This document shows positions 1-7,195 of a stretch of 64,000 nt of DNA, piece by piece. Made by a program: the position numbers and the translations under genes. The stretch comes from Enhygromyxa salina. Its GTDB lineage: Bacteria; Myxococcota_A; Polyangia; Nannocystales; Nannocystaceae. Location of the stretch: the NCBI RefSeq assembly GCF_000737335.2, contig NZ_JMCC02000080.1, positions 6,579-70,578 of the forward strand, in the 5' to 3' direction. Each line of letters starts with the position of its first letter. Position 1 is the first letter of the stretch. The notes below the pieces were generated by a model that saw nothing but the letters and a program-made list of their open reading frames with translations, was not told where the DNA came from and ran no database searches.

Positions 1-462
1 TCCAACCGCGAGGTGGTCGTCGCAGACAACGCGATGTTTGGACTGAAGCGCCGGGCGATCTTCGTTGACGCCCAGAATTCATGGTCGAGCATCTCGTTCA
101 CCTCCAATCGCGTGGTCGGCGACGCGGACCAGAGCTGCCTCGTCGATCACGAGGGTGGCTTCGCCGCGTTTGACTATGGGTCGAACGAGTATTTCAGCCC
201 CGCGTCCCCCAGCGCGTGGTTTTGCATCGATGGCGCCAACCACAACATCAACGAGTGGGCCGCCAGCTCGGGCGAAGTCGACGCGAGCGAGATCAACGTC
301 AACGTGGAAAACCGCAACCTCGACGACTATGCCGGGTCCCTTGGCTTCGAATCAACGCTGGCCGGCTTCGCCGAGCAGGCCCGCATGCAATCGCGACACA
401 CCCACCGCAGCGAGCTGACGGCCGCCGAGGCCGGAAACTACATCCGCGACGGCTACCTCTGA
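1..462 (+). CDS. C-terminal part of a secreted right-handed beta-helix-like protein (5' truncated by window edge)
   Basis: The frame is open from base 1 to a TGA at 460-462, so only the last 153 residues are visible and the true start lies upstream. The segment has short Asn/Gly/Asp-rich strands (INVNVENRNLDDY), then a helical tail with LAGFAEQARMQSR and a final NYIRDGYL. From memory, this tail style, with a late 'WAASSGE' turn, is typical of the capping end of secreted parallel beta-helix (pectate-lyase-like) proteins of myxobacteria. No catalytic residues can be assigned from this fragment. It could equally be another extracellular surface protein. The following 243 bp separate it from a convergent lipoprotein gene. 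Confidence 0.6.
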   Translation, partial: SNREVVVADNAMFGLKRRAIFVDAQNSWSSISFTSNRVVGDADQSCLVDHEGGFAAFDYGSNEYFSPASPSAWFCIDGANHNINEWAASSGEVDASEINVNVENRNLDDYAGSLGFESTLAGFAEQARMQSRHTHRSELTAAEAGNYIRDGYL

Positions 463-483
463 CCCGAGCATGTAGCCCGCTGG

Positions 484-627
484 TCACTCGCGCTCGAGCT
501 CGTAGAAGCGACTGGGCCCGAACTCGCAGGCGTCGCCGCGCATGTGCAGGCATAGCGCGATCGGAAACAGCTTCGACCACGAGCGCCAGCCGTGGCCGCC
601 ACGGTACTCGAGGTAGTGGTGGGGCAC
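484..627 (-). pseudogene. Possible gene remnant or 47-residue small ORF in the 463-705 gap
   Basis: This minus-strand frame runs from a GTG at 627 to a TGA at 484-486 and reads PHHYLEYRGGHGWRSW, then LFPIALCLHMRGD and finally FGPSRFYELERE. Almost every codon ends in G or C, like the real genes around it, and the composition (aromatics, a Cys pair, a charged end) looks like genuine protein. Upstream in frame there is a TGA, with no ATG between it and the GTG. It is therefore either a short gene with a GTG start or the surviving 3' end of a decayed gene. No family was recognised, and the rest of the 463-705 gap shows no other gene. Confidence 0.3.
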
Positions 628-695
628 GCTCGCGGCCTCGAGCCTAGCCCACGGGCTCCTAGCCCCAAGTCCCTCACCTTTTCCAATTCAGCGCT

Positions 696-719
696 CGAGT
701 CGGGGCTAGCCCTGACTCG
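696..719. terminator. 24-bp near-perfect palindrome over the stop codon of the 706-2193 gene
   Basis: The six-base arms CGAGTC and GACTCG flank a central GGGCTAGCCC palindrome, with a single mismatched pair. The TAG stop of the minus-strand lipoprotein gene lies inside the centre. No T-tract follows on either strand, so a classical intrinsic terminator is unlikely. A 3'-end stabilising hairpin or a protein site is possible. Confidence 0.3.
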
Positions 720-2193
720 GTTGCTTGTTCTTGGGCGTGGGCTTCGCCTTTGGTTTGTCCGCGGCCTTGTCTGGCGCAGCTTGCTCCGCAGGCGTCATCC
801 CAAGGTCGAGCATCATCATCCTCAGGTCAAAGCCGATCCGGCGCAGCTCCGCTGCAATCTCGTCAGCCTTGCGCGACTTGGCGGAGTCGAGCTTGGCCAG
901 CTTCTCGACCCGACCGAACAGTTCAGTAAATTTTGGCTTGGTCGTTGGTGCTGCCTTGTCGCGCGCGCTGGCCAAGATTGACTGGGCGTGCGCGAGGTGG
1001 TCGGCCGCTCGCATGCTCCGCGTCGCGTCCGACAGCCCTTCGCTCTCGGCGATCTCGAGCCACATCAGGGCGTCGACCAGGGCCACGAGCTCCTGCTCCT
1101 GCCTCGAAGCCATCACGGCCTGCATCGCTTGGCGGCGGACCAGGCTCATCGCGTGACGCTCGACCCGCGCAAATGCCTCGAGCTGCTTGGTGTCCTTTGC
1201 GTCGCCGCGATCGAGCCCGGTACGCAGCGGCGCGATCTCTTCGAGCAACATCGCCACCAGCTTTTTCTCTTGCGGATCGCCCTGGTCCTCGGCCAGCGGC
1301 CCAAGCTGATCCGCGGCGGCAGTCAGCGAGCGCTTGGCCTCCGCGAAGTCGCCCCGCTCAACGGCGGCGTGGGCGTCTTTCACCAATTGATGGGCCTGGA
1401 ACTCTGGCGTGCTGGCGACGATCTGAATCACACCGAATGACGCGCCCGCGCGCACCAGTAGATCTTTGGCCTGGCCAAGCTTGCCCTGTTCCAGCAATTG
1501 CTGGGCGCCGAGCACGTGAATCTGTGTCGTCGCAATTGGCAGGTCCAGCTCTGTATAGATCAGGCTGCCCTCGATGAGCGCGAGGTCCTCCGACTTGTCG
1601 GCCTTGCTCACCGTGTCTGGCTGTTGCCCTTTGCGTAGCTCATGGCGGGCTTTGATGTCTTCGCCGTGGGCGTTGATCTTGGTCCACATCGCCAACAGCG
1701 GGACAGTGTCAAAGGCCGGCTCGGTGGCCGCAACGGCCAGGGTATGCTTGCCGCGCCACACCTCCACGAGGATGTCGACATTTGGTCGGGTGGCTTTGAT
1801 CTTGTCGAGCCCCGCCGCGGCCTTCGTGAGCGACTCCTTGGCCGCGTCGGCCTGCTCGGCGTCGAGGGCCTCGACCGCCTCACCGATCGCCGTAGCCACC
1901 TCGCGCCCGGTCTCGACCAAGATCTTGGCTGACGGGTCCTCGGCGGGGGCGGCGACCTCTGCGTCGATTGCTGCGGCATCAACCGTCTTGTCCGGCGTGT
2001 CCGTGCCCGGCTGGCCCGCCGTGGCCTCAACCGTGATTGGCTTGTCGTCGGCTGGGGGCTCGGGTGCCTTCTTGCCCATCTCCGACGGCGTTGACTTGGA
2101 CTTGCCGAGTTCACTGGGTTTTTCACAACCCACGAGCGCGAGCAGCGTCGCGGTGAGGACACTGGTCGACAGGATCGAATGCGAGGATTTCAT
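706..2193 (-). CDS. Lipoprotein with repeated helical (YfdX-like) segments
   Basis: A 495-residue lipoprotein precursor. Residues 1-23 form a signal peptide ending in the lipobox LVGC, with Cys23 as the lipidation site. A Pro/Ala/Asp-rich linker follows to about residue 85. The rest is almost entirely amphipathic helix, with recurring patterns such as EALDAEQADAAKESLTKAAAGLDKI and QAKDLLVRAGASFG, and a Lys/Pro-rich tail. The A/L-rich 'aL..A...L' rhythm resembles the YfdX family, but this is a weak resemblance read by eye. It most likely sits in the periplasm, anchored to a membrane. The strong alpha-helix content could also indicate a TPR-like scaffold. It is transcribed away from the ABC exporter with about 200 bp between them, and no operon partner is evident. 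Confidence 0.75.
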   Translation of the reverse strand: MKSSHSILSTSVLTATLLALVGCEKPSELGKSKSTPSEMGKKAPEPPADDKPITVEATAGQPGTDTPDKTVDAAAIDAEVAAPAEDPSAKILVETGREVATAIGEAVEALDAEQADAAKESLTKAAAGLDKIKATRPNVDILVEVWRGKHTLAVAATEPAFDTVPLLAMWTKINAHGEDIKARHELRKGQQPDTVSKADKSEDLALIEGSLIYTELDLPIATTQIHVLGAQQLLEQGKLGQAKDLLVRAGASFGVIQIVASTPEFQAHQLVKDAHAAVERGDFAEAKRSLTAAADQLGPLAEDQGDPQEKKLVAMLLEEIAPLRTGLDRGDAKDTKQLEAFARVERHAMSLVRRQAMQAVMASRQEQELVALVDALMWLEIAESEGLSDATRSMRAADHLAHAQSILASARDKAAPTTKPKFTELFGRVEKLAKLDSAKSRKADEIAAELRRIGFDLRMMMLDLGMTPAEQAAPDKAADKPKAKPTPKNKQPSQG

Positions 2194-2394
2194 GGTGATG
2201 CCCTTCGTTCATCCCGAGGCTAGCGCCACTTGCCCCATTGACGAGCGCCGCGTCGCGCAAACATGAGACATGCACACAGACGCGCCGCGCCAGATTTACT
2301 GCTCTCGCCCGCTGCCCACGGTGCGCCCGAGCACGAACGCCGCCCGGCAGTGGGCCAGCCATTTCACCAAGCTAACGCGCGGGTCAAAGCCGGC

Positions 2395-4236
2395 TCAGCT
2401 CGCCGCGCGGTCGGGCTCGAGCGCGGCTTGGCGGGCGACCAGCCGGGCATAGTTGCCGCTCTGGCCCATCAGCTCGGTGTGGGTGCCCGACTCGACGACT
2501 TGGCCGTGGTCGAGCACGACGATCCGATCCGCGTCGCGGATCGTGCTGAGCCGATGCGCGATGACCAGGGTCGTGCGGCCCTTTTGCAGGCCTTCGAGGG
2601 CGGCCTGAACCAGGTGCTCGCTCTCGCTGTCGAGCGCCGAGGTAGCCTCGTCGAGCAGCAAGACCTTTGGATCACGCAGGATCGCCCGGGCGATCGCCAA
2701 GCGCTGGCGCTGGCCACCGCTGAGCTTGACCCCGCGCTCACCGATGATCGTGTCGTAGCCGTCGGGGAATTCGCGCACGAAGCCGTCGGCGTTGGCGGCC
2801 TTGGTCGCGGCGATGAGCTCCTCGTCGGTCGCGTCGAGCCGACCGTAGCGGACGTTCTCGCGGATCGTGCCCGAGAACAGCACCGGGTCCTGCGAGACCT
2901 CGGCCATCGCCCCCCGCAACGACGCAAGCTTCAGATCACGAATGTCGTGACCATCGAAGGTGATGCGGCCTTGCTGGGGATCCCAAAACCGCAGCAGCAG
3001 CCGGCCAATCGTGGTCTTGCCCGAGCCGCTCGAGCCGACCAGCGCGCAGACCTGACCGGGGGCGATGCTGAGCTGCAAGTCGCGGATGACCTCGAGATCG
3101 CGGTCGCCGTAGGCAAAGGACACGCCCTCGAAGCGGATCTCACCGCGAGGATGGCTGAGCTCGATCGCGTTGGGGGCGTCCTCGATCTCGGGCGGGCTGT
3201 CCAGAATCTCGAACAGGCGAGCCGTGGCACCCAGCGCTTGGTTGTAGCTGCCAACCACCCCCGCGAGGCTGCCAACCCCGCCAGCAACGGCGAGCGTGTA
3301 CATGAAAAATTTACCGAGCTCGGCCGGCTCGATCGCGCCGTTGATCACCATGTGCCCGCCAAGCCAGAAGATCCCCGCGATCGCCCCAAACGCGAGGAAG
3401 CTCGCCACCGACATGAACCAACTGCGCGCGCGGATCTGCTTGACGAACAGCTTGAACGCGCGCTCGATGCCATCGCCGTAGCGCTCCGCCTCGTGATCTT
3501 CGCGGGTGAACGACTGCACGGTGTCGACAGCCGACAGACCTTCTTGCAGCTGACCGGCCGCCTGCGCGAGCTGATCTTGGGCCTGACGCGCGAGCTTGCG
3601 GATCACCCGACCCCACAAATTGGCGGCGATCACCAGCGGCGGGACCACCAACAACATCGCGCCGGTCAGCTTGGGGCTGACGAGCAACAACATGATGATG
3701 CCGCCAAACAAGGTCAGGATGTTGCGCAGCGCGAGGCTGAGATCCTGACCGATCACGCTCTGCAGCCGGGTCGCGTCGTCGGATTGGCGCGACAACAGCT
3801 CACCGGTGCGGTTGGAGTGGAAGTAGCGCTGCGTCATCGTGAGCAGGTGGCGGTGGACCTCGCGGCGCAGATCCGCGACGACCCGCTCACCGACCCAGCT
3901 CATCAGGTAGTGGCGGACGAAGGTGAACACCGACCCAATCGCAAACACGCTGACCAACACCAGGGTGTTTTGATTGAGCGAGGCGGCGTCCTGCTCGGCG
4001 AACGCGTCACCCAGCAGCTCGCCGAAGTACCACGGGTAGACCAGCCCAAGCGCAGAGCCGACGACCAGCGAAGCGATCGCTATCGCCAGCCGACCCTCGT
4101 AGGGCTTGGTGTAGCGAAACAATCGGAGCAGCCGTCGCCACGGCTTTTGCTCGTCGATCGCGGCGTTCTCCTCGATCTCCCCCCTGCCCGGTCGATCGTC
4201 CTTGCTCGGAGACTGCGCGCTTTCCTCGCTCGCCAT
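2395..4236 (-). CDS. ABC exporter half-transporter (MsbA/ABCB type)
   Basis: A 613-residue ATP-driven exporter with the membrane domain and ATPase fused, acting as a dimer in the inner membrane. The N-terminal half (about 40-330) holds six predicted transmembrane segments, starting at RLAIAIASLVVGSALGLVY. The C-terminal half is a complete nucleotide-binding domain: Walker A GSSGSGKTT (Lys407), signature LSGGQRQRLAIARAIL, Walker B VLLLDEATSALD and the switch histidine in VIAHRL. The ATG at 4236 was chosen because it begins a normal hydrophilic leader; a GTG seven codons upstream is possible. The length and domain order match lipid or multidrug exporters such as MsbA, but the substrate cannot be told from sequence. 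It stands alone: the divergent-looking long frame on the plus strand is only its antisense shadow. Confidence 0.95.
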   Translation of the reverse strand: MASEESAQSPSKDDRPGRGEIEENAAIDEQKPWRRLLRLFRYTKPYEGRLAIAIASLVVGSALGLVYPWYFGELLGDAFAEQDAASLNQNTLVLVSVFAIGSVFTFVRHYLMSWVGERVVADLRREVHRHLLTMTQRYFHSNRTGELLSRQSDDATRLQSVIGQDLSLALRNILTLFGGIIMLLLVSPKLTGAMLLVVPPLVIAANLWGRVIRKLARQAQDQLAQAAGQLQEGLSAVDTVQSFTREDHEAERYGDGIERAFKLFVKQIRARSWFMSVASFLAFGAIAGIFWLGGHMVINGAIEPAELGKFFMYTLAVAGGVGSLAGVVGSYNQALGATARLFEILDSPPEIEDAPNAIELSHPRGEIRFEGVSFAYGDRDLEVIRDLQLSIAPGQVCALVGSSGSGKTTIGRLLLRFWDPQQGRITFDGHDIRDLKLASLRGAMAEVSQDPVLFSGTIRENVRYGRLDATDEELIAATKAANADGFVREFPDGYDTIIGERGVKLSGGQRQRLAIARAILRDPKVLLLDEATSALDSESEHLVQAALEGLQKGRTTLVIAHRLSTIRDADRIVVLDHGQVVESGTHTELMGQSGNYARLVARQAALEPDRAAS

Positions 4237-4340
4237 GCGGGGCAGCCTACCTCCCACGCTGCGCGAGTCGACTGTTGTCCCCCCGGTCTGGGCGGGTTTT
4301 GGCGACCCGCGGTGCGAGTAGGGTCACCACTGGCTGGCGC

Positions 4341-4610
4341 TCACTCGGACGGGTCGGGCTCCCAGCTCCCGCGCCGCGCGCCACGGCGACGCTTGAGCTG
4401 GTACTCGTGTGCGGACGCCTGGCTGCGCGAGTACGGGCCCCAGCTGCGATCGAGTGTCCACGGTCGACCGGCCCGGGTCGACTTGGCGCCGCCGTCCTGC
4501 TCGCCGTTGTGCTGCGCGAGCCGGCGCTCGAGCTCGGTGGTGATCCCAACGTAGGTCCGGCCGCCCGCTGATCGCAGCAGGTACAGCCACCAGCGCGGCT
4601 CGTCACTCAC
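4341..4610 (-). CDS. GIY-YIG domain protein (UPF0213/YhbQ-like)
   Basis: An 89-residue single-domain protein. The opening strand LYLLRSAGGRTYVGIT carries the GIY-YIG signature in relaxed form (LYLL for GIY, YVG for YIG). The catalytic-type arginine follows in LERRLAQHN, and a basic tail (QLKRRRGARR) ends the protein. Proteins of this size in the family are small putative nucleases, sometimes called YhbQ or UPF0213, with unclear cellular role. The start is a GTG at 4608-4610. The gene lies head to head with the short-chain dehydrogenase gene, leaving a 42-bp shared promoter region (4611-4652). Confidence 0.85.
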   Translation of the reverse strand: MSDEPRWWLYLLRSAGGRTYVGITTELERRLAQHNGEQDGGAKSTRAGRPWTLDRSWGPYSRSQASAHEYQLKRRRGARRGSWEPDPSE

Positions 4611-4652
4611 GGCGCGAGCTTAGATCGTTCAACGCGTTTAGTCTTCGCGTCG

Positions 4653-5462
4653 ATGCCGATCGATCTTCATCAACGCAAGGTGCTGCTGACCGGCGCGTCT
4701 GGAGGGCTTGGCGTCCACGTCGCGCGCGCGCTCGCTGGCGCGGGCGCCCACCTGATCCTGACCGCCCGCGACGCGGACAAGCTCAGCGAGCTCGCGGCCG
4801 CGTGCGAGCGCGCCGGCGCGCAGGTCAGCGTGATCGCGGCCGACCTCGCCAACCCAGACGATCGCGCGCGCTTGATCGAGTCCGCGGGTGAGATCGACGT
4901 GCTGATCAACAACGCCGGGGTCGAGTACACCCGGCGCCTGCTCGACCAGAGCGACGCGCAGGTCCACGACCAGATCGCCCTCAACCTCGCGGTGCCGATC
5001 GATCTCACCCGCCGCGTGCTGCCCCCCATGCTCGCCCGCAAGCGCGGGACGATCGTCAATATCTCGTCGATGTCGGGCAAGGGCGCGACCCCCTACAACA
5101 GCGTGTACGCGGCGACCAAGCACGGCCTCAACGGCTTCACCACCTCGCTGGGCCTCGAGCTGCACGGCACGGGTGTCCACGTTGGGGTGGTGTGCCCAGG
5201 CTTCGTGTCCGAGGGCATGTGGGGGCGCACGGGTATCCGGGCGCCGCTGGCCTTGCGCGAGGTTCGGCCGCAGAAGGTGGCGGCAGGCGTGATGAAGGTG
5301 CTGCGCGGGGCCAAGCAGGTGCTGGTCACCGAGGGACCCGTGCGGCCGCTGCTCGCGTTGGTCGAGCTGTTTCCAGGGATCGAGGCCCCGATGCTGCGAA
5401 TGACGAACATCGTGCGCACGCTCGAGCGCCGCGCCGACGCCCTGGACGCAGCGCAGGACTGA
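4653..5462 (+). CDS. Short-chain dehydrogenase/reductase (SDR)
   Basis: A 269-residue NAD(P)-dependent oxidoreductase of the classical SDR family. The Rossmann glycine motif TGASGGLG is at 13-20, the structural NNAG at 86-89, and the catalytic triad is Ser139, Tyr152 and Lys156 (in YAATK). The sequence after the active site, VVCPGFVSEGMW, matches the PG motif that follows the last core strand. The last 70 residues vary among SDRs and set the substrate, which cannot be inferred here. A C-terminal stretch (VRPLLALVELFPGIEAPML) is hydrophobic and may bind a lipid-like substrate or membrane. The ATG at 4653 gives the standard N-terminus. No pathway neighbours are present. Confidence 0.92.
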   Translation: MPIDLHQRKVLLTGASGGLGVHVARALAGAGAHLILTARDADKLSELAAACERAGAQVSVIAADLANPDDRARLIESAGEIDVLINNAGVEYTRRLLDQSDAQVHDQIALNLAVPIDLTRRVLPPMLARKRGTIVNISSMSGKGATPYNSVYAATKHGLNGFTTSLGLELHGTGVHVGVVCPGFVSEGMWGRTGIRAPLALREVRPQKVAAGVMKVLRGAKQVLVTEGPVRPLLALVELFPGIEAPMLRMTNIVRTLERRADALDAAQD

Positions 5463-5513
5463 GGGATTGGACGCGAGTGCGTGACCGCGCAGCTCCGCAG
5501 CTGGCTCCGGGGC

Positions 5514-5621
5514 TCACGCGGGCGGGACCATACAGATGCCGATGTCCTCGTACTCGGGCGGCGCGACGAGGTCCACTGGCAGACGCCATCTGCGGACCCC
5601 GTAGATCCATGAACGCAACAT
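5514..5621 (-). pseudogene. Possible 35-residue ORF or gene remnant
   Basis: An ATG at 5621 opens a frame ending in TGA at 5514. It reads WIYGVRRWRLPVDLVAPPEY, then EDIGICMVPPA. The GC-rich third positions and the acidic, Pro-rich end look protein-like, and the ATG directly follows an in-frame TGA. No family was recognised. It may be the 3' remnant of a decayed gene, or a small gene linked to the downstream minus-strand context. The remainder of 5463-5677 holds nothing else that could be identified. Confidence 0.25.
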
Positions 5622-5677
5622 TCACGCGATGCACCTGGCCAGCAATGACCAGGCACATCGCGCTGCGCTGTCTCGGC

Positions 5678-6415
5678 TCAGGGGTTTGAGACGCGGCCGC
5701 GGACCTCCCACAGTCCGCGACGGCTGTAGTTCCCGAAGAACGAGATCTCGGCGGGGGCGGGCAGCAGCTGCCGCATGTCCCACATGAAGACCTCCATACC
5801 CAGCAGATCATCTGGGTTCAGCATGCTGCCCAGGTTCTGCAGCGGCCGTTGTGCCCCCAAGATCGCCGCCTTGACCTGGCCGGGAAGCCCGGTGCGCATC
5901 AGCGGCGAGAGGCAGTTGTGAACATCGACCGGCTCGAAGGCGGGCCGCCCAAACGGCGAATCCATCTTGTTGTTGATCATGTGCTTCAGCTGGCTATCGA
6001 TCAACATTCGCATCGCCACGTAGCCGGCGGCGACGCCACCGTTCGTGTACCAGTCTTGCTCGAGCAACATCGAGATCACGCCGACCGAGGCCCAATTCGA
6101 CGTTGGTGGACCCGCCGGGGTCAGGATCTTGTTGTTGGGGATCGGGATCTTCATGCTCCCAACCGGCGCTGGGATCGCGATGGTCTGCCCACGCCCGACT
6201 TGGGTGACGCCAAGGTTGCCGTGGTGTCCCGTGGCTGGGGTGTACAGCAGCGGATCCGTGGTCGCGACCCGGAGCATGTCGTTGGGGGGAACCCCTGGAT
6301 CTTCGATGGGCGGCGAATCGAGGCCGAAGAAGAAGTTCCACATGTAGGGCTCGGCGCGGCCCCAGAAGTCCCCATCGCGGATACAAGTGAGGTTGTCCAG
6401 AGTGATCGTTGGCAT
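5678..6415 (-). CDS. Conserved-looking hypothetical protein, function unknown
   Basis: A 245-residue protein without signal peptide or membrane segments. The chosen ATG at 6415 gives the N-terminus MPTITLDNLTCIRDGDFWGR; a GAGAAAG ribosome-binding sequence lies about nine bases upstream and favours it over an ATG nine codons earlier. Visible features are an N-terminal beta-strand, the motif AEPYMWNFFFGLD, a Pro/Gly-rich middle (PIPNNKILTPAGPP), a helical stretch GVISMLLEQDW and the ending SFFGNYSRRGLWEVRGRV. No catalytic motif stands out. The upstream spacer is AT-richer than its surroundings. It is not obviously linked to either neighbour, and no function is proposed. Confidence 0.75.
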   Translation of the reverse strand: MPTITLDNLTCIRDGDFWGRAEPYMWNFFFGLDSPPIEDPGVPPNDMLRVATTDPLLYTPATGHHGNLGVTQVGRGQTIAIPAPVGSMKIPIPNNKILTPAGPPTSNWASVGVISMLLEQDWYTNGGVAAGYVAMRMLIDSQLKHMINNKMDSPFGRPAFEPVDVHNCLSPLMRTGLPGQVKAAILGAQRPLQNLGSMLNPDDLLGMEVFMWDMRQLLPAPAEISFFGNYSRRGLWEVRGRVSNP

Positions 6416-6661
6416 TGTATTGGTCTTTCTCGCAACTTCCACGCGCCGATCCCGGGCGTGACTGAGAATTCAGCGCCGCTCGAAGTCGAACATCATTGTC
6501 GCGAATGTTCATATATGCGTGGCAGCCAGGCCCGGCACGCGACACGGCACGGCCAGCGACGTGCCGCCGACTCGACCTAATGCAACTCTCCCGATATCCG
6601 CGCCACGTGGGCCGACGACGTCGCCGGTAAAATGATCGCCGCGCTCGCAACGCCCAACGCG

Positions 6662-6690
6662 AGACAGCGCCGCACATGGCGGCGCTGTCT
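6662..6690 (+). terminator. Strong 12-bp stem hairpin followed by TTT (rho-independent-like)
   Basis: AGACAGCGCCGC at 6662-6673 pairs perfectly with GCGGCGCTGTCT at 6679-6690 around a five-base loop, and the T at 6690 plus TTT at 6691-6693 follow on the plus strand. That orientation terminates plus-strand transcripts, yet no plus-strand gene was found just upstream. The minus-strand lipoprotein gene ends 24 bp away and could also use the stem, though without a U-tract. A short plus-strand RNA from 6443-6690 is possible. Confidence 0.5.
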
Positions 6691-6714
6691 TTTGGGGAAA
6701 CTCGTGGTGGGTGA

Positions 6715-7176
6715 TCAACCGGCCGGAGCCAGGTTGAACTCGTAGCGCAAGCGCATGCCCGCTTCAGCTGGCTGGTCAAAGCCCCAGTTTGCGGCGGCGT
6801 CGCTGATGCACTGGACCAGCGCCTCATCGCTGATCGAGCTGCCGTCAACCGCGGTCACGGAAGTTGGGACCCCGTCGGCGCCAAACGTGAACTCGGCGTT
6901 GAGCTTGCCTTTGAGGTCGGGGTTCCCCTCGAGCGCGGCCACGTAGCAGTCGCTGACGTCGCTGAAGTGGTCGGTGATCGTCTCGTCGAAGCTGGCCTTG
7001 CTGAGGATCTGCGGGGCCTCGTCCTCGACTTCGGCGGGGGCGGGCTCGGGCGCGTCGTCCTCGTCGTCATCCCCCGCGGTCGCGTCATCGGGGGTGGTCG
7101 TCTCTTCCTTTTTGCAGCCAACGGTGCACAGCAGCGCGAGGGTGCAAGCGGCGGTGATCCAAGTGCGCGTGGTCAT
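6715..7176 (-). CDS. Small lipoprotein with AgmX/TonB-like C-terminal domain
   Basis: A 153-residue lipoprotein precursor. The signal peptide ends at the lipobox CTVGC, followed by KKEE and an acidic Asp/Glu/Pro/Ala linker to about residue 55. The C-terminal 95 residues carry the pattern of the AgmX/PglI C-terminal domain common in myxobacteria: ISDCYVAALEGNP-type helix with a conserved Cys (SDCY), a strand FTFGADGVPTSVTAVDGSSI, a second Cys in VQCISDAAANWGF and a final hydrophobic strand LRYEFNL. The two cysteines are spaced as in family members and could form a disulfide. The function of this domain is poorly known; it is associated with gliding and envelope complexes. The start ATG at 7176 was chosen; an ATG three codons upstream is equally possible. 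Confidence 0.85.
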   Translation of the reverse strand: MTTRTWITAACTLALLCTVGCKKEETTTPDDATAGDDDEDDAPEPAPAEVEDEAPQILSKASFDETITDHFSDVSDCYVAALEGNPDLKGKLNAEFTFGADGVPTSVTAVDGSSISDEALVQCISDAAANWGFDQPAEAGMRLRYEFNLAPAG

Positions 7177-7195
7177 GACGCGCACAGGTGTACCA

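Noticed and set aside
2263..4554. 763-residue open frame on the plus strand
   Set aside because: It lies antisense to the ABC exporter, whose motifs are complete; long antisense frames are expected at this G+C content, and the translation is Arg/Ala/His-rich without domains.
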